Notes: generated from the letters alone by a model not told the origin. A stretch of 64,000 nt of DNA from Yersinia canariae (GCF_009831415.1 NZ_CP043727.1:3658001-3722000); one strand, 5' to 3'. Positions 1 to 12,296 are shown, numbered from the stretch's first letter. Made by a program: numbers and translations.

Positions 1-1
1 T

Positions 2-391
2 CGCCCATTGGAGCAACAAGGTATCTTAGTGCGCCGCTCACGCGAACAGCTTGAGATGGAAATCGATAAATTCACCATTATCGAACGGGATAATTTAACC
101 ATTGCATGCGCAGCACTTTATCCATTCCCTGAGGAACAAATCGGTGAAATGGCCTGTGTTGCTGTACACCCGGATTACCGCAGTTCATCCCGAGGGGAAA
201 TGCTGTTAAAACGGGTCGCGAATCAAGCCCGCCAGATGGGCCTTAAAAAACTGTTTGTATTAACCACCCGCAGTATTCACTGGTTCCAGGAACGCGGTTT
301 TACTCCTGCAGAAGTGGAAGTATTGCCGATTCAGAAGCAAGAATTATATAACTACCAACGCCGCTCAAAAATTATGTTGGCTGATTTGTAG
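2..391 (+). CDS. argA: N-acetylglutamate synthase, C-terminal part (5' end outside window)
   Basis: Only the last ~129 residues are present; the frame is open through the left edge, so the gene starts outside the window. ArgA makes N-acetylglutamate from glutamate and acetyl-CoA, the first step of arginine synthesis, in the cytoplasm. The visible part is the GNAT acetyltransferase domain, with [18 protein letters not shown] (acetyl-CoA-binding loop region) and [17 protein letters not shown]. Similarity to the E. coli ArgA C-terminus (443-residue protein) is very close from memory, including the tail YNYQRRSK. It converges on recD, with a strong hairpin terminator between them. The internal TTG at position 8 is not a real start. 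Confidence 0.95.
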   Translation, partial: RPLEQQGILVRRSREQLEMEIDKFTIIERDNLTIACAALYPFPEEQIGEMACVAVHPDYRSSSRGEMLLKRVANQARQMGLKKLFVLTTRSIHWFQERGFTPAEVEVLPIQKQELYNYQRRSKIMLADL

Positions 392-406
392 TAGCCGCGC
401 ATCACA

Positions 407-436
407 CCAAGGGGGCTAACATCCCCCTTGGTTTTA
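407..436 (+). terminator. Rho-independent terminator after argA
   Basis: A perfect 9-bp stem, CCAAGGGGG / CCCCCTTGG (407-415 and 423-431), with a 7-nt loop, is followed by TTTTAT. It sits 15 bp after the argA stop and just past the recD stop, so it may work for both converging transcripts. Confidence 0.8.
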
Positions 437-441
437 TAAAA

Positions 442-2325
442 TCATCTCAGCTCATTCAAACGTTCCACCAATCCGCTAAGTCGTAGGGTGGGTGTACGAA
501 TCGCATGGCCCAACACCGTATCACTGCTATACAGAGTTAAATGCTGCCGGGCGCGAGTGATGGCGGTATAGACCAATTCTCGAGTTAATACTGGCATGAA
601 ACTATTGGGCAATACCAAGGCGGTATGTTCAAACTCAGATCCTTGGGATTTATGAACTGTCATGGCATAAGCAGTCTCATGGCGGGGAAGACGGCTCGGT
701 TGCACGGATTTTATATTGCCATCTGGTAACTGGAAATGTACCCGCAGCTCACCTTGAGTATCATGCAAAGCAATACCAATATCGCCATTGAATAGGCCAA
801 GAGCGCTGTCATTCAGCCCAATCATCACCGGCCGGCCAACATACCAACGCCCTGATGGTCCTGGGGGGCGCTCAATTAACCGCTTGTGGTGCAAGAGCTG
901 TTCAATTCGCTCATTTAAGCCGCTGACACCAAATGGCCCGGAGCGTAATGTGCACAATAGTTGGTAGCGACCAAACTCTGCCAGCACATCGACAGCCCGC
1001 GCACCTGCTGTCGCCAGCTCCAGATAATGCTGATAACCGGCAACACAATCTTCCAGCAGTACCTGATAGTCTTCTGAATCGTCCAGAGAGAAACGTTCAA
1101 TATCTGAATATGCTCCGTTTAAAACGGATAATGCATCCCGATACCTCCCAGCATTCACGGCTAAAGCAAGCTGCCCAATGCCGGACTTTTCATCAAAACG
1201 ATAGCTTTTACGCAGCAAACACAAACTATCACGGACATTGACGGTATCGGTTTGCACATCACCAATCGGGATATTTCCCGTCAATATGCATCCTGTTAAG
1301 CGGGTTAATTGTTCAGCTCGAGATTCGCTATAGCCCAACTCAGCAAAACGGCAGATATCCCCTAGAACAGCGCCTGCTTCCACCGAGGCCAATTGATCAC
1401 GGTCACCGAGAAAAATCACCTGAGCTTTGGCTGGCAATGCCGCAATAAGCCGCGCCATCATAGGTAAATCCACCATTGATGCTTCATCAACCACCAGCAC
1501 ATCAAGATTTAAGGGATTCCCACGGTGATAACGAAGGCGCTGACTATTGGGTTGTGCGCCCAACAAACGGTGCAATGTGGACGCCTGGTCCGGAAATAGC
1601 TTGCGCTCATGCTCAGTCAGCGAAAGTTGGCGAATAGCGTTACCCAGTGATTCGGTCAAGCGGGCAGCAGCTTTACCGGTTGGGGCGGCAAGTTGGATAC
1701 GTAAACGTTGCCCCTGACTGAGTTGTATCAACGCAGTCAATAACTTGGCGACAGTCGTCGTTTTACCCGTTCCTGGCCCACCGGAAATCACAGAAATACG
1801 GCGGGTCGCAGCAACAGCAGCAGCCACTTTTTGCCAATCGACCTCAGTATCCGCCAGCCCAAATAGACGGTCGAGCGTCTCTCTTAGTAATACTTCATTT
1901 ACGTCTCTGGCATCGTTGATAAATGACGCGGTATTGTCACTGGCAATAAAGCGCACCACATCCCCTTCGTATTGCCACATCCGTTGTAGATACAAGCGGC
2001 TATTTTGCAAAACTAGTGGTGTTGGTTGTGAGCCATCACTGACTGCTGAAGAGTTGTTGAGTGCCTGTATCCACTGTAATTGATCCGGCGTACCAGCCGC
2101 CTGCCATAGCGCTTGTGATAGCACCGGCTGCCGCCCGCCAAATAGCTGATCGGGCTGTAAATAACTCAGCGGCAGACACACATGCCCAGCACCAGCTTCA
2201 GCACTGAGAACAGCTGCGGCCAATTGCAGCATCGGGGCGTTGTCACCCGCTATCATGCGCGAGAACTGAACATCCAGCGGGCGTAGTAAGTGGTCACGAA
2301 CTGCCTGCTCCAGTAATGTCATCAT
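442..2325 (-). CDS. recD: RecBCD enzyme subunit RecD (exonuclease V alpha, 5'-3' helicase)
   Basis: This is the fast 5'-3' helicase motor of RecBCD, which processes double-strand breaks for recombination and degrades foreign linear DNA. The protein has 627 residues (E. coli about 608). An N-terminal RecC-contacting domain covers about residues 1-120. Walker [10 protein letters not shown], is at about 182-190 and Walker B, VVDEAS, at about 278-283. GDRDQL follows at about 307. The C-terminal motor motifs [10 protein letters not shown] and [10 protein letters not shown] are present. The ATG overlaps the recB TGA by 4 bp (ATGA), typical of translational coupling. It is the last gene of the recC-ptrA-recB-recD cluster. 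Confidence 0.97.
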   Translation of the reverse strand: MMTLLEQAVRDHLLRPLDVQFSRMIAGDNAPMLQLAAAVLSAEAGAGHVCLPLSYLQPDQLFGGRQPVLSQALWQAAGTPDQLQWIQALNNSSAVSDGSQPTPLVLQNSRLYLQRMWQYEGDVVRFIASDNTASFINDARDVNEVLLRETLDRLFGLADTEVDWQKVAAAVAATRRISVISGGPGTGKTTTVAKLLTALIQLSQGQRLRIQLAAPTGKAAARLTESLGNAIRQLSLTEHERKLFPDQASTLHRLLGAQPNSQRLRYHRGNPLNLDVLVVDEASMVDLPMMARLIAALPAKAQVIFLGDRDQLASVEAGAVLGDICRFAELGYSESRAEQLTRLTGCILTGNIPIGDVQTDTVNVRDSLCLLRKSYRFDEKSGIGQLALAVNAGRYRDALSVLNGAYSDIERFSLDDSEDYQVLLEDCVAGYQHYLELATAGARAVDVLAEFGRYQLLCTLRSGPFGVSGLNERIEQLLHHKRLIERPPGPSGRWYVGRPVMIGLNDSALGLFNGDIGIALHDTQGELRVHFQLPDGNIKSVQPSRLPRHETAYAMTVHKSQGSEFEHTALVLPNSFMPVLTRELVYTAITRARQHLTLYSSDTVLGHAIRTPTLRLSGLVERLNELR

Positions 2326-5300
2326 ATTGATGTGTCCTCACCGGCTCTGGCGGTATCGCTTTTGTCACTCATATGCAGATCTGCCTCACGGCCACTGAAT
2401 AAACAATCCATTCCCTCAATAAGCTCCCGTTCAGGTCGGCAGCTAAAAATACCATTCCCCGGACACTGGCTATCAACACCACGTAGGAAGAGATAAATAA
2501 CGCCCCCAAAATCGCGTTGATAATCATAATTACCCAGCCGATGGCGTAAATAACGGTGTAACGCCAGGGTATAAAGTTGATATTGCAAGTCATAGCGATG
2601 CTCAGCCATAGCTTGAGCCATCGCCTCATCGGTATAGGCGGTGCTGTTTTCACCTAACCAATTTGATTTGTAATCTAATAAGTAATACTTCCCATGCCAG
2701 CAGAAAACCAAGTCAATAAACCCTTTCAACATCCCTCGGACTTGCTGAAAATCCAACACCGGGCATTGACGGGAAAGCGGGTCATAGCGCTTGATTAAGG
2801 TATCTAATTCTTTCGCGTGTAGCAGTTGCTCAATCGGCAAATAAAATTGCAACTCAGCCTGTTTGCTGTGTGCGGACAATCCCGCCAATCTCACACCAGT
2901 TTCATTCAGGGGCGCTTGTATAATGTCATTTAGCCATTGATACAACATAGGTGACCAGTGATCGCCAAAGCCTTGTTGCTGTAGTTGCTCTGTCAGCCAG
3001 TCTTGCTCAATAGGCTGACTGAAATCCAGTGATTCAAGTAAATCATGCAGGAAAGTCCCCGGAGCTGCACCTCGGGGGAAGGTATGAGGAGTTAACTGAG
3101 ATTCTGTTATTAATGCCTGCTCACCAACAGCATCAGTATCCAGCCGTGGTAATAGTTCCTGTAATGGCGTATTGAGCGCCAGTGATGTACTACTTTTGCT
3201 CGAACCATGCTGTTGTAGGCCGGAATAACTGGTGACACGCCAAAAATCTTGTATTTGGCGGCTAAACTGGCGCGCAGCCAGTGTGGGTAATTCTGCCAAC
3301 TGGGGCTGCCAAGGCGTTTCATCTAACTGTCCGGCGTGTGAAACAGAGATATCCCCACCTGCCAACACGGTTAATTCTGCAAGGTTATCAGCCAGATACT
3401 GCGCATCACCCACCTTACCCCGCTGCACCAGATAACCTAACGCACTCAGGTGCATGTCACTTTCACCCTGTTTTTTTCGCCCACCTTTAATCAGCGGAGC
3501 AATACCAACACTGCAATGATAAACCGCGCGAGTGAGTGCGACGTATAGTAGCCGTAAGTCTTCAGCCAGGCGCTCTTCCTCCGCCAAAGCCTGGCTCTCT
3601 TCATCAGCATTCAGGTCCAGTAATGCCTCAAAGCTATGACGATCATGATAGAGCACGTCCTGCTGCTGTCGGAAATTACCCACAAAAGGTAGCCACACCA
3701 GCGGATACTCTAGCCCTTTCGATTTATGTATAGTAATAACCTGCACCAAATGGCGGTCACTTTCCAAACGCAGTTGTTGATTATCGGACTGATGGTTGGG
3801 TTGTGCTATTTGTTGTGCTAGCCAACGGATGAGTGCGTGCTCACTATCAAGCTGAGATGCCGCTTCTTGCAATAACTCGCCCAAATGCAGCAAGTCGGTC
3901 AGTCGCCTTTCCCCACCCTGGGTTGCTAGCAGGTTTTCAGCTAAATGGCGGCGAGCCATAATCTCTCGTAGCATCGGGAGCACCCCACGGCGCTGCCAGT
4001 GCTGGCGGTAACCATCAAACTCATCAACCAAAGCATCCCAAGCCCGCTCATCGTGATTCAAACCATCTAGCATTTGTGCGTCCAACCCCATCATGCCGGT
4101 TGCCATGGCGCTACGTAATGCCCGCTCCTGCTCAGGAGCCAGAGCTGCTTGCAATAGCCACAGTAAATCCTTGGCCTCGGCAGTATCAAATACACTGTCA
4201 CGATTAGATAAATAAACAGATGGGATTGCCAATGCACTGAGGGCATCGCGGACCAACGCAGCTTCTGCCCGGCTGCGCACCAATATAGTGATATCAGATG
4301 CCTGAACCGGCCTTGAGTTGCTGGCTGTCACTAATTGTGCCTGCCCCTTCTGGCCAGCAGTGAGCCAGTCGCGTATTTGAGCAGCACACTGTCGTGCCAT
4401 TAATTGTTGGTACTCACTAACCCCAACACCCTCGCCCGGCTGCAACCAGAAAGACAATGCGGGTTGTTTTTTGCCTTTTATTTCAAATGATAACCGCTTA
4501 TTTCTTTCCGCAGGTGTGACGTTGATAAAGGGGATTTGTTTAAACAAAAAAGGAACATCGACTAAACTAAAAAGCCGGTTCACTGACTGCACCATCGGAA
4601 AAGATGAGCGCCAATTGGTCTCAAGTGTGTAGTGGGCACTTACTTCAGAGCGAGCACGGATATAAGTGAAAATATCAGCGCCGCGGAAAGCATAAATAGC
4701 CTGTTTGGGATCCCCAATCAGCAATAAACCACACTCTCCTTGCCCACCATAAAGTGTGTGAAAAATACGATATTGTTGCGGGTCAGTGTCTTGAAACTCA
4801 TCAATCATAGCGACGGGATAACGAGAGCGAATAGATTGAGCTAACAATTCTCCACCCGGCTGCTGCAATGCCGCATCCAATTTACTGAGCAGATCATCAA
4901 ACCCCAGTTCAGCACGTTGCCGTTTTTCTTGTTGTACCGAGGCTCGTATCTCACTGATTGCTCGAGCTAAAATCAGGTCTCTGAGTGTCAGAGGTTGCTC
5001 AAATATACGGTCTATGGAACTGAATAAATCGTGTTGTGGGGCTACGCCTTTTTTTGTTTTTTCAAACAAGACTGACTGGCGAAATTTCTCCAACTCTTTG
5101 GGTAACTGATAATCACCGGTTTCTTGCTCAGCCCAAAGCCCCACTTTTTCTAGCCAGTTAGGTAAATACCGGGCACTGTAGCTGCGTTTATCAACACCAG
5201 ACCCACTAATCAACGCTTCTAACTCTGGAGCCGCTGCACGCCATTGTGTTTTAAGCTCATCAATTTGCACCACTATCTGTTGATGCCGGCTGAATATCGT

Positions 5301-5951
5301 TTCATCCTCACCGGGCGCTTGCCGAAATTTCGGTGTTTCACCTTGCAAGTAAGCAGAAAGATCTTTAAGTAATGCCTCCGGCCCACTCCATTCCTGGCTA
5401 ATCGCTCTGGCAATGGCCAACGGGAGCGGATAACAATGGCGTCGCCAGAAATCAGCACAAGCTTGCCGACGCAATGGCAGTTCGTCTTGCACCAAGGTCT
5501 GTTCGAACAAAATGCCAGATTCAAATGCATTGTTAGCGAGCATTCTCTGACAAAAACCGTGAATAGTATAAATTGCCGCTTCATCCATTTGGCGCTCAGC
5601 CGCCAGCAATTGTGCTGAGGCCTCACTCAAATCAATGATTTCAGCTAGCAAAGCCTGATGCATTGGGTCATCACTGACTCCCCGCACGCACGCGATTCGC
5701 AACTGATGAATATTGTCACGAATTCGCCCTCTTAACTCCTCCGTTGCTGCCTCGGTAAAAGTCACCACCAGGATTTCTTCAACCATTAAGGGGCGGCTAA
5801 ATGCTGCATTACCCCCCAAGCCAAGCAGCAATCTGAGATAGAGAACCCCGATGGTAAAAGTCTTACCAGTACCAGCAGAGGCCTCAATCAGCCTCTCACC
5901 ATACAAGGGGAGCGTTAGCGGCTCCAGCCGCTGGGGAGTCATTGATGTCAT
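2322..5951 (-). CDS. recB: RecBCD enzyme subunit RecB (3'-5' helicase and nuclease)
   Basis: RecB is the slow helicase and the only nuclease of RecBCD, and it loads RecA after Chi recognition. It has 1209 residues from the chosen start. Walker [10 protein letters not shown], is at about 24-32, followed by UvrD-type helicase motifs ([38 protein letters not shown]). The C-terminal nuclease domain has GFIDLVF and the catalytic DYK at about 1093-1095, matching E. coli D1080/K1082. The start at 5951 was chosen because its ATG overlaps the ptrA TGA (ATGA) and leaves an N-terminus like E. coli; the frame is open further upstream inside ptrA, but that extension has no support. Confidence 0.97.
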   Translation of the reverse strand: MTSMTPQRLEPLTLPLYGERLIEASAGTGKTFTIGVLYLRLLLGLGGNAAFSRPLMVEEILVVTFTEAATEELRGRIRDNIHQLRIACVRGVSDDPMHQALLAEIIDLSEASAQLLAAERQMDEAAIYTIHGFCQRMLANNAFESGILFEQTLVQDELPLRRQACADFWRRHCYPLPLAIARAISQEWSGPEALLKDLSAYLQGETPKFRQAPGEDETIFSRHQQIVVQIDELKTQWRAAAPELEALISGSGVDKRSYSARYLPNWLEKVGLWAEQETGDYQLPKELEKFRQSVLFEKTKKGVAPQHDLFSSIDRIFEQPLTLRDLILARAISEIRASVQQEKRQRAELGFDDLLSKLDAALQQPGGELLAQSIRSRYPVAMIDEFQDTDPQQYRIFHTLYGGQGECGLLLIGDPKQAIYAFRGADIFTYIRARSEVSAHYTLETNWRSSFPMVQSVNRLFSLVDVPFLFKQIPFINVTPAERNKRLSFEIKGKKQPALSFWLQPGEGVGVSEYQQLMARQCAAQIRDWLTAGQKGQAQLVTASNSRPVQASDITILVRSRAEAALVRDALSALAIPSVYLSNRDSVFDTAEAKDLLWLLQAALAPEQERALRSAMATGMMGLDAQMLDGLNHDERAWDALVDEFDGYRQHWQRRGVLPMLREIMARRHLAENLLATQGGERRLTDLLHLGELLQEAASQLDSEHALIRWLAQQIAQPNHQSDNQQLRLESDRHLVQVITIHKSKGLEYPLVWLPFVGNFRQQQDVLYHDRHSFEALLDLNADEESQALAEEERLAEDLRLLYVALTRAVYHCSVGIAPLIKGGRKKQGESDMHLSALGYLVQRGKVGDAQYLADNLAELTVLAGGDISVSHAGQLDETPWQPQLAELPTLAARQFSRQIQDFWRVTSYSGLQQHGSSKSSTSLALNTPLQELLPRLDTDAVGEQALITESQLTPHTFPRGAAPGTFLHDLLESLDFSQPIEQDWLTEQLQQQGFGDHWSPMLYQWLNDIIQAPLNETGVRLAGLSAHSKQAELQFYLPIEQLLHAKELDTLIKRYDPLSRQCPVLDFQQVRGMLKGFIDLVFCWHGKYYLLDYKSNWLGENSTAYTDEAMAQAMAEHRYDLQYQLYTLALHRYLRHRLGNYDYQRDFGGVIYLFLRGVDSQCPGNGIFSCRPERELIEGMDCLFSGREADLHMSDKSDTARAGEDTSI

Positions 5952-8839
5952 GGAGCCAATACCTTCTGCGGTAAAGTCGCTTGCAAGGCTGACGTGGTTG
6001 GGTAGGTCGTCCATCCTTTAAGCACAGCATACCCACCGGTCGTTTGCCCTTGGCCTTTAACCTGAGAAAGCAGTGCCAAACCTTGTGGTTTGATAACAGC
6101 TTGCTGGAAGAAATCTGCCAATGCAGTGTTCGTCAGCAGTTTCACCTGAGTAATCATTTTCTCACGGCTATCAAACGCAAAATTATTGCGATTAAAATCA
6201 TTACTGTAGCGGCTGGCTTCTTCATCTAGCGTTTGAGGGCGTTGCAGTAATTGGTTGATTAGTGCTTGTTTATATTGTTCAAAATCAGCCGGTTTCATTT
6301 CACGCAGACGCTTTTCAGCTTGTGGATAGAAAGCAAGATAGCGCTGATACAGATAATCGGGCTGCTTACTATTACTTTGCAGTAAGAAACCTAAGCCCCA
6401 TTGGCGACCAACTGACATTGGGAAGGCAAATACCGCGTAGCCGAGTTGCTCTGCTGTGCGCAGTTGATCATAGAACCACGGCTGTACAATTTGCCCCAAC
6501 AAAGCGCTGTATGCCATACCTTCAATTTCTGTATAACCTGTTGGCACATAGACGGCTGCCAGCGCAGCATCAGAGCTGCTGCTAAGCCGTTCCATATTGG
6601 CAAGCTGCGCTTTATCAACCACGACATCCTCGCCAGTCCACCAGATTGTCCCAGTCAAACTGAGTTGTTTTTTCAATGACTCGGTTAAAGAAATCACCTG
6701 CTGGGCTGTCATATTACCTACCGCCAAGACTTCTACCGCTGACTGCTTGAGTAAGCCATCGCGATAAGTCACAACATCTTGCACACTGATGCTGTCCAGC
6801 AATTTACGCCGCTCGCTGCGTTCGGAATAAGGGATATGAGACAGTAACTTAGCTGGCTGAATGGCCAATTCATAAGCCTTGCCCTTCTCGGCGACTTCCA
6901 GTTGCTCACGATACCAAGACTTAGCTTGTGCCAATTGATCTTTTGTTGGAGTGAAGCTGGAATAACCCTCAACTAAAGAAGTCAGCAACTGCGGCATCCG
7001 CTGAGTGAAGCCATTTGCACTGACATACAAACCATTATTTGGCGCGGTTGAGAAGCTGATTCCACCTATTGAGGCCTGATAACTCAGCTCATCAAGTGAT
7101 AACCCAGCCAGATAATCAGTCAAAGCAAAAAGAACCTGATGACGGGCGGTGTCCAGAGCATGTGGGTTACGAAAAGCAACAGAGATATCGGCTTTCGGTT
7201 CGTCAGCAAAGTACTGACTTGGCATGTAGAACACCCGTAACCCTGGCTGTTCTGTAACTTTCTGCGGCCGGGTAATATTTTTATCCGCTTTAATTAAAGA
7301 GAAGTTATCCGGAATGTAAGGGTTAAGAGTCGGTAAACTCAGCGTGATATCTTTGCCCAGTTTTTGCCATTCTTGCCTCTCTTGTGGGCTTATTTTATTG
7401 ACCTGATAAGGGGCATCAACAAAATAGGCGACTTTGTTATGAGGTTCTTCTGGGCTGACAAACCAAATACGGGCATTTTCTGGTGTCATTTCAGCCAGTC
7501 GCGCAGCAATGGCTTTCGGATCATAGTGATCAGCCAGATAAGGGGCATCAAGCACATGCTCGACAGGCACCCGCAGCATCATATCCACTAGCCACTCGAT
7601 GTAATCCATATCCCGCGTGATTGAGGGATAGCGGAAATCCAGATTCAATACATGGGCGATTTCATCAAAATAGCTCTTTTCAATGCCATCTTTGTGCAGC
7701 ATGTTGATGTAATCAAAAATGGCGGCAACCACGACATCACGATTGGCCAACCCTTTATCGGTAAGTGATACAGAAATGGAGAATACGCCGCCATTCCTAT
7801 CTACCATGGGGTCAGCCCCAGCATTGATTGCATCTGCCAACCCTTGTTTTTGCAGCCAGTCAGATAAGGTGTCTTTGCTACGATTTCCTATCAAATAACT
7901 AATATAGGTATCTGTTTTACTACGGAACTCTGCACTGTTGTTGTCAATGCGAAAATCTACTTTTAGCTGTTTGCGAGGTTGAGCAGGAACATAGTGGATA
8001 ATAATGCCGGTTTGATCCGGTGTGACCGCCGGTACTGTAATTGGTGGTACTTTCGCATCCCGATTAGGAATTCGGCCAAAGGTATCAGCCGCTAATTGTG
8101 CTAATTGTTCCAAAGACTGATTGCTATAGAGCACACCCACCATCAGGTTGGCGGAGTAATAATGATGATAGAAACTCAAAAGTTCATCATGTAGTTTGCC
8201 ATCTGGCTTATCTTTAAGTGTATCCAGATTGCCGCCGGAAAAACGCGCACTCGGGTGAGCTGGATTAAGCGTTTCCGCATTCACCTGTGCCATACGCATA
8301 CCATCGCGTGAGCGGGCCATCGTCAATTCGGCATTCACCGCGTTGCGTTCGCGGTCGGCATTAATGGGGTCTAACAGCGGCTCCGCAATAGCATCAGCCA
8401 AGCGGTCAACCGCCGGGGCCAATGCATCATTTTCAATTTCAAGATAATAAGCGGTTCGATAAGAAGCCGTACTCGCATTATGGCTACCACCATGCTTTTT
8501 CAAGAACTCAGAGAAACTGCCTGGCTCAGGAAAACGCTTAGAGCCCATCAGTAACATATGCTCCAAATAATGGGCTAATCCCAGTTGATTATTAGGATCT
8601 TCCAGTGACCCGACAGGCAATGCCAAAGCAGCCAAGGATTTGGGTGCCTGCGCATCAGAGACCAGCAACACTGTCATACCATTAGGCAATTTTATTGCCT
8701 GATATTTACGCAGGTCATGTTCACTTTTGTGGATAACCTCTGCCAGTGGTTGCCATGCAGGAGTGTCCGCCCAACTCAGTGGGGCCAACAAACCTAGTAA
8801 GAAAAATATGCCAATGATGCGGGCAAACTGTTTATGCAT
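5948..8839 (-). CDS. ptrA: Protease III (pitrilysin), periplasmic zinc metalloprotease
   Basis: A periplasmic M16-family protease that cleaves small proteins and peptides. It has 963 residues, as in E. coli (962). The first ~24 residues form a signal peptide (hydrophobic IFFLLGLLAPLSW, then ADTP). The inverted zinc motif HYLEH has H90, E93 and H94, and a downstream glutamate in NAELTMARSRDG (about 171) is the likely third ligand. The rest shows the long inactive C-terminal half of pitrilysins. The gene lies between recC and recB, a placement conserved in enterics although the protease has no known role in RecBCD. It overlaps the recB start by 4 bp. A GGGGAG-type ribosome site precedes the ATG. 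Confidence 0.96.
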   Translation of the reverse strand: MHKQFARIIGIFFLLGLLAPLSWADTPAWQPLAEVIHKSEHDLRKYQAIKLPNGMTVLLVSDAQAPKSLAALALPVGSLEDPNNQLGLAHYLEHMLLMGSKRFPEPGSFSEFLKKHGGSHNASTASYRTAYYLEIENDALAPAVDRLADAIAEPLLDPINADRERNAVNAELTMARSRDGMRMAQVNAETLNPAHPSARFSGGNLDTLKDKPDGKLHDELLSFYHHYYSANLMVGVLYSNQSLEQLAQLAADTFGRIPNRDAKVPPITVPAVTPDQTGIIIHYVPAQPRKQLKVDFRIDNNSAEFRSKTDTYISYLIGNRSKDTLSDWLQKQGLADAINAGADPMVDRNGGVFSISVSLTDKGLANRDVVVAAIFDYINMLHKDGIEKSYFDEIAHVLNLDFRYPSITRDMDYIEWLVDMMLRVPVEHVLDAPYLADHYDPKAIAARLAEMTPENARIWFVSPEEPHNKVAYFVDAPYQVNKISPQERQEWQKLGKDITLSLPTLNPYIPDNFSLIKADKNITRPQKVTEQPGLRVFYMPSQYFADEPKADISVAFRNPHALDTARHQVLFALTDYLAGLSLDELSYQASIGGISFSTAPNNGLYVSANGFTQRMPQLLTSLVEGYSSFTPTKDQLAQAKSWYREQLEVAEKGKAYELAIQPAKLLSHIPYSERSERRKLLDSISVQDVVTYRDGLLKQSAVEVLAVGNMTAQQVISLTESLKKQLSLTGTIWWTGEDVVVDKAQLANMERLSSSSDAALAAVYVPTGYTEIEGMAYSALLGQIVQPWFYDQLRTAEQLGYAVFAFPMSVGRQWGLGFLLQSNSKQPDYLYQRYLAFYPQAEKRLREMKPADFEQYKQALINQLLQRPQTLDEEASRYSNDFNRNNFAFDSREKMITQVKLLTNTALADFFQQAVIKPQGLALLSQVKGQGQTTGGYAVLKGWTTYPTTSALQATLPQKVLAP

Positions 8840-8924
8840 TCCGTTTCTCCCCTAACCCCTTAAAATTGCCGCTAAAACATATATTCGGCTTCTGGTATTC
8901 AATATGTACTAAAATGCATAGCTA

Positions 8925-11900
8925 TCACGCCTTATTATGGCGAGCTATTGGTAATAAATAACGTTCAGTTTCGTGTAATATCATGTCGAGATGTTGGTTA
9001 TCCATCTGGCGGAATACTCTTTGTATATAGTTATCCTCACCTTCTCCGGCAATCCGTTGGTCACCTTGCCAAACCTGTAAAAGTTTCATTCGGGCTTTGG
9101 TTTGGGTTTCTTCATCCCACAAAATTTGACCAGAATCACTATCAAAACACTGACTCAACCATGCCCAGCCACTTTTACTCAATAGTAGTAAAGGTTCGCA
9201 CATACCTTGCTGATAGCCACTGATTAACTGCTGTAAATATTGCCGTGCTTCATCGCAATTCAATGGGGCGTACCGCCATGCAGTTCCTTTACGGCCATAC
9301 ATCCGGCTTTCACCTTCACCACCTGCGGCGCAATACACCAAATGTTCAATCCACAATAAAAGCCCATCGACCGCTGTTAATGCCGCTGGCCGCCAACGAA
9401 TTAAACCATCCTCTTGAATCTGATGAATCCACCCCGTAAGAGTGGTATCACCAAATTCAATATTGAGTTCAAGACTGTGACTTTCTTTACGTTCAGCACG
9501 AATTTGTTCAGCTAATGGCACCATTTCCTCTTGCTGGCTTTCCCAATAAAGCTCACCAAAGGAGCCATAGGGAAGGTTGCCCGCAGCACGAGCACGGGTA
9601 AATACAGTATTGATATCACTCCCTTCTATCAGTGCATTCAATAGCTGAGTATTAAACTGATAACGATTAAGGTTATCTAAGGTAAAAGGTTCTTCATCAG
9701 GTAACTCTGTTTCTTCAATAACAAAGTTGACCCCAAGCCGTAATTGAAAGAATGCTCTCACCGGGTGGCGATAGAAGCGAATTAAGTCATCAAGAGTAAT
9801 TTCTGGCACCGGTTCAGGCGGTAAAGGCTGATTAAACTCTGGATGGGCCAACCCCTTGAACTCCGCAGAGGGTAGCCATTCAGCGGCGTAACTCTGTAAC
9901 TCGCTATTAGGAATGAAGTTTTCCGCTGCAAATGGCATGCGAGCATGCCAGCATAGCAAATGATGAATGACCCGTTCGGCACTCTCATCCGCACTGAGCT
10001 CTTCATCACCTGGCAAGTGATAACTTTGTGAAATATATTCAATCAACTCGCTAACCAGAACTGAAGGATAGCGCTTACTGTTGTCTTGAATTGAGCGCCC
10101 AATATAGCTGATATAGAGCTGCTGCTGGGCAGAGAGTAATGCTTCGAGGAACAGATAGCGGTCGTCATCACGGCGGCTACGGTCACCGCGCCGAACTTGT
10201 TTAGCCATCAAATCAAAACCTAACGGCGGTAGTGTTCTTGGGTAAACGCCGTCATTCATCCCCAATAAGCACACCACTTTAAACGGGATAGAACGCATCG
10301 GCATCAGCGTACAGAAATTGATTGGCCCCGCGAGGAAGCGCTGGCTAATACGTTCATTATCCAAGCGCGAAGCCAGTTCATCTCGTAACAGATTCAGCGG
10401 CACGATGTCAGGATACTGGGCTGCAATACCATAGCTGATGACCTTCTGCCATTGCTGCTCAATCAGAACTAACACCGCTTCCGTATCATTATCGGGTTCA
10501 AAGAAGGTATCCAGTAATTGTCGGCATAATGGTAGCCATTCACTGAGGGCGCGAGATTCGCTTAATTGCTGCCGCCACTGGCTCAATTGCATCAACATAT
10601 CCGCTAATTGCCCAGCAAGCTCGGCCGCTAAACCACTGGATTCGTCATAGGGCAAAACTCCTTGCCAATCACCGGCATTGCTGTCCATGGCATAACCAAG
10701 CAGCATGCGGGTCAGGCCAAAATGCCAGGTATGCTGGCCAGTTGCAGGCAGAGACAACTCACGCACATTGTCATCATCTAATCCCCAGCGAATACCTGAC
10801 TCGCCCACCCATTGCCGTAAACGGCGCAACCCATCTTCGGTAATACCAAATTTATTGGCTAAAGCGGGCACTTCCAGCAGAGATAACACCTGTTCAGAAG
10901 TAAAACGGCTCTGGGGCAAATCAAGTAGAGTGATAAAAGCCTGAAGTGCGGGATGTGCCTGGCTGGCCTTGCGGTCTGAAATCGCAAATGGCAAATAGCG
11001 ATCCCCTGTAGCATTACCAAATGTGGCTTGAAGATAGGGGGTATAGCTGTCAATGTCAGCGACCATCACAATGATGTCACGAGGGGTCAGTTCCGGATCA
11101 GCCGCCAATAGCCTCAAAAGATTATCTTGTAAGACTTCAACCTCGCGTTGTGGGCTATGGCACACATGCAGGCTCAGGGAGCGGTCTGCCAGTTCCAATA
11201 CACGTTTTTGATGACTATGAGCTAAGGTTTCTGGTGTGGTACCAATAACAGCGTGATCTTCCAGCTCTAGCATATCATGCTGAAGACCATGTAATAGATT
11301 GTCTGGTTCGATATCGACAAAAGCATGAACCTCTTGGATATCATCAACCTGAGATAATAAATACATGTGGTCACGGCCAAGCCGCCCCCAAGAGGCTAAC
11401 AGAGGGTTACTGAGATTTTGCTCGCCATCATCATTAAATAGCTGTTCGGCCTGTTCAGGGTGACGGAACAGTTTTACTTCCATCGCCTCACGATAATGCC
11501 TACGTTTGCGGCTTTGCAATTTCGCCAAAAAGGCATAATCCTGAATATCCCCCCAAAAATAGCGACATGGGTTAGTAAACATCAGATGAATATCAATGTG
11601 TTTACCTAATGCTTGCAAAGCTTGTAAATAAATTGGAGGCAATGCAGATATACCGCAAATGAATACTCGTTTGGGTAGCCCTGACGGACAAACATCTGAT
11701 TCGAGAAGTGTGCGGATAAAACGCTGATAGAGATTGGCGCGGTGCCATTCTGGTTGTTCTAGCTGGCGGGTATAGCGCGTAAGCTCAACCCATAGCAAAG
11801 CTTGCCACTGCTGGGCATCGTCCAATTTATCAATCAGTTGGCCACGTTCCCAACTCTCAAGCCACTCCGGACGATATACCAGATATTGGTCAAAAAGGTC

Positions 11901-12296
11901 AGCTACCCGTGCCGCCAGTTGATGAATTTTACGTTTATCACTATCGTCACTTAAATAGCGTTTCATGGCAGAGAATACCGGATTTTCCAATAAGTCCGGC
12001 AGTAACCACATGAGCTTCCATGTCATGGCATCTTTGCTAAAGGCACTTTCTTTCGGGATCCCCGGTAGTACTCGGGTAAACATATCCCAGATAAAAGTCG
12101 CAGGCAGCGGAAACTCAATATTAGCCGCAATACTAAATTGTTGGGCCAACTGCATTTGGAGCCACTGGGCCATACCAGGGCTTTGAACAAGCACAACTTC
12201 TTGCTGGAAAGGGTTATCCAACGGTTCTCGTTCTATCAGCGCGGTCGTTAGCGCCTTGAGTAAATCCAATTGATTAGAATGATAAACCGTGAACAT
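8925..12296 (-). CDS. recC: RecBCD enzyme subunit RecC (Chi recognition)
   Basis: RecC holds RecB and RecD together, splits the DNA strands and scans for Chi. It has 1123 residues (E. coli 1122) and opens with MFTVYHSNQLDLLKAL, very close to E. coli. The family has an inactive helicase-like fold, so the lack of a good Walker A motif is expected. The segment SLHVCHSPQREVEVL near residue 375 is a typical RecC block. The ATG has a good ribosome site (AAGGGAG) and an 85-bp spacer separates the gene from ptrA. The upstream spacer carries a perfect DnaA box. Confidence 0.96.
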   Translation of the reverse strand: MFTVYHSNQLDLLKALTTALIEREPLDNPFQQEVVLVQSPGMAQWLQMQLAQQFSIAANIEFPLPATFIWDMFTRVLPGIPKESAFSKDAMTWKLMWLLPDLLENPVFSAMKRYLSDDSDKRKIHQLAARVADLFDQYLVYRPEWLESWERGQLIDKLDDAQQWQALLWVELTRYTRQLEQPEWHRANLYQRFIRTLLESDVCPSGLPKRVFICGISALPPIYLQALQALGKHIDIHLMFTNPCRYFWGDIQDYAFLAKLQSRKRRHYREAMEVKLFRHPEQAEQLFNDDGEQNLSNPLLASWGRLGRDHMYLLSQVDDIQEVHAFVDIEPDNLLHGLQHDMLELEDHAVIGTTPETLAHSHQKRVLELADRSLSLHVCHSPQREVEVLQDNLLRLLAADPELTPRDIIVMVADIDSYTPYLQATFGNATGDRYLPFAISDRKASQAHPALQAFITLLDLPQSRFTSEQVLSLLEVPALANKFGITEDGLRRLRQWVGESGIRWGLDDDNVRELSLPATGQHTWHFGLTRMLLGYAMDSNAGDWQGVLPYDESSGLAAELAGQLADMLMQLSQWRQQLSESRALSEWLPLCRQLLDTFFEPDNDTEAVLVLIEQQWQKVISYGIAAQYPDIVPLNLLRDELASRLDNERISQRFLAGPINFCTLMPMRSIPFKVVCLLGMNDGVYPRTLPPLGFDLMAKQVRRGDRSRRDDDRYLFLEALLSAQQQLYISYIGRSIQDNSKRYPSVLVSELIEYISQSYHLPGDEELSADESAERVIHHLLCWHARMPFAAENFIPNSELQSYAAEWLPSAEFKGLAHPEFNQPLPPEPVPEITLDDLIRFYRHPVRAFFQLRLGVNFVIEETELPDEEPFTLDNLNRYQFNTQLLNALIEGSDINTVFTRARAAGNLPYGSFGELYWESQQEEMVPLAEQIRAERKESHSLELNIEFGDTTLTGWIHQIQEDGLIRWRPAALTAVDGLLLWIEHLVYCAAGGEGESRMYGRKGTAWRYAPLNCDEARQYLQQLISGYQQGMCEPLLLLSKSGWAWLSQCFDSDSGQILWDEETQTKARMKLLQVWQGDQRIAGEGEDNYIQRVFRQMDNQHLDMILHETERYLLPIARHNKA

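Noticed and set aside
5273..5626. Long frames antisense or out of frame inside recB, ptrA and recC
   Set aside because: They lie wholly within well-supported genes and their products resemble no protein family.
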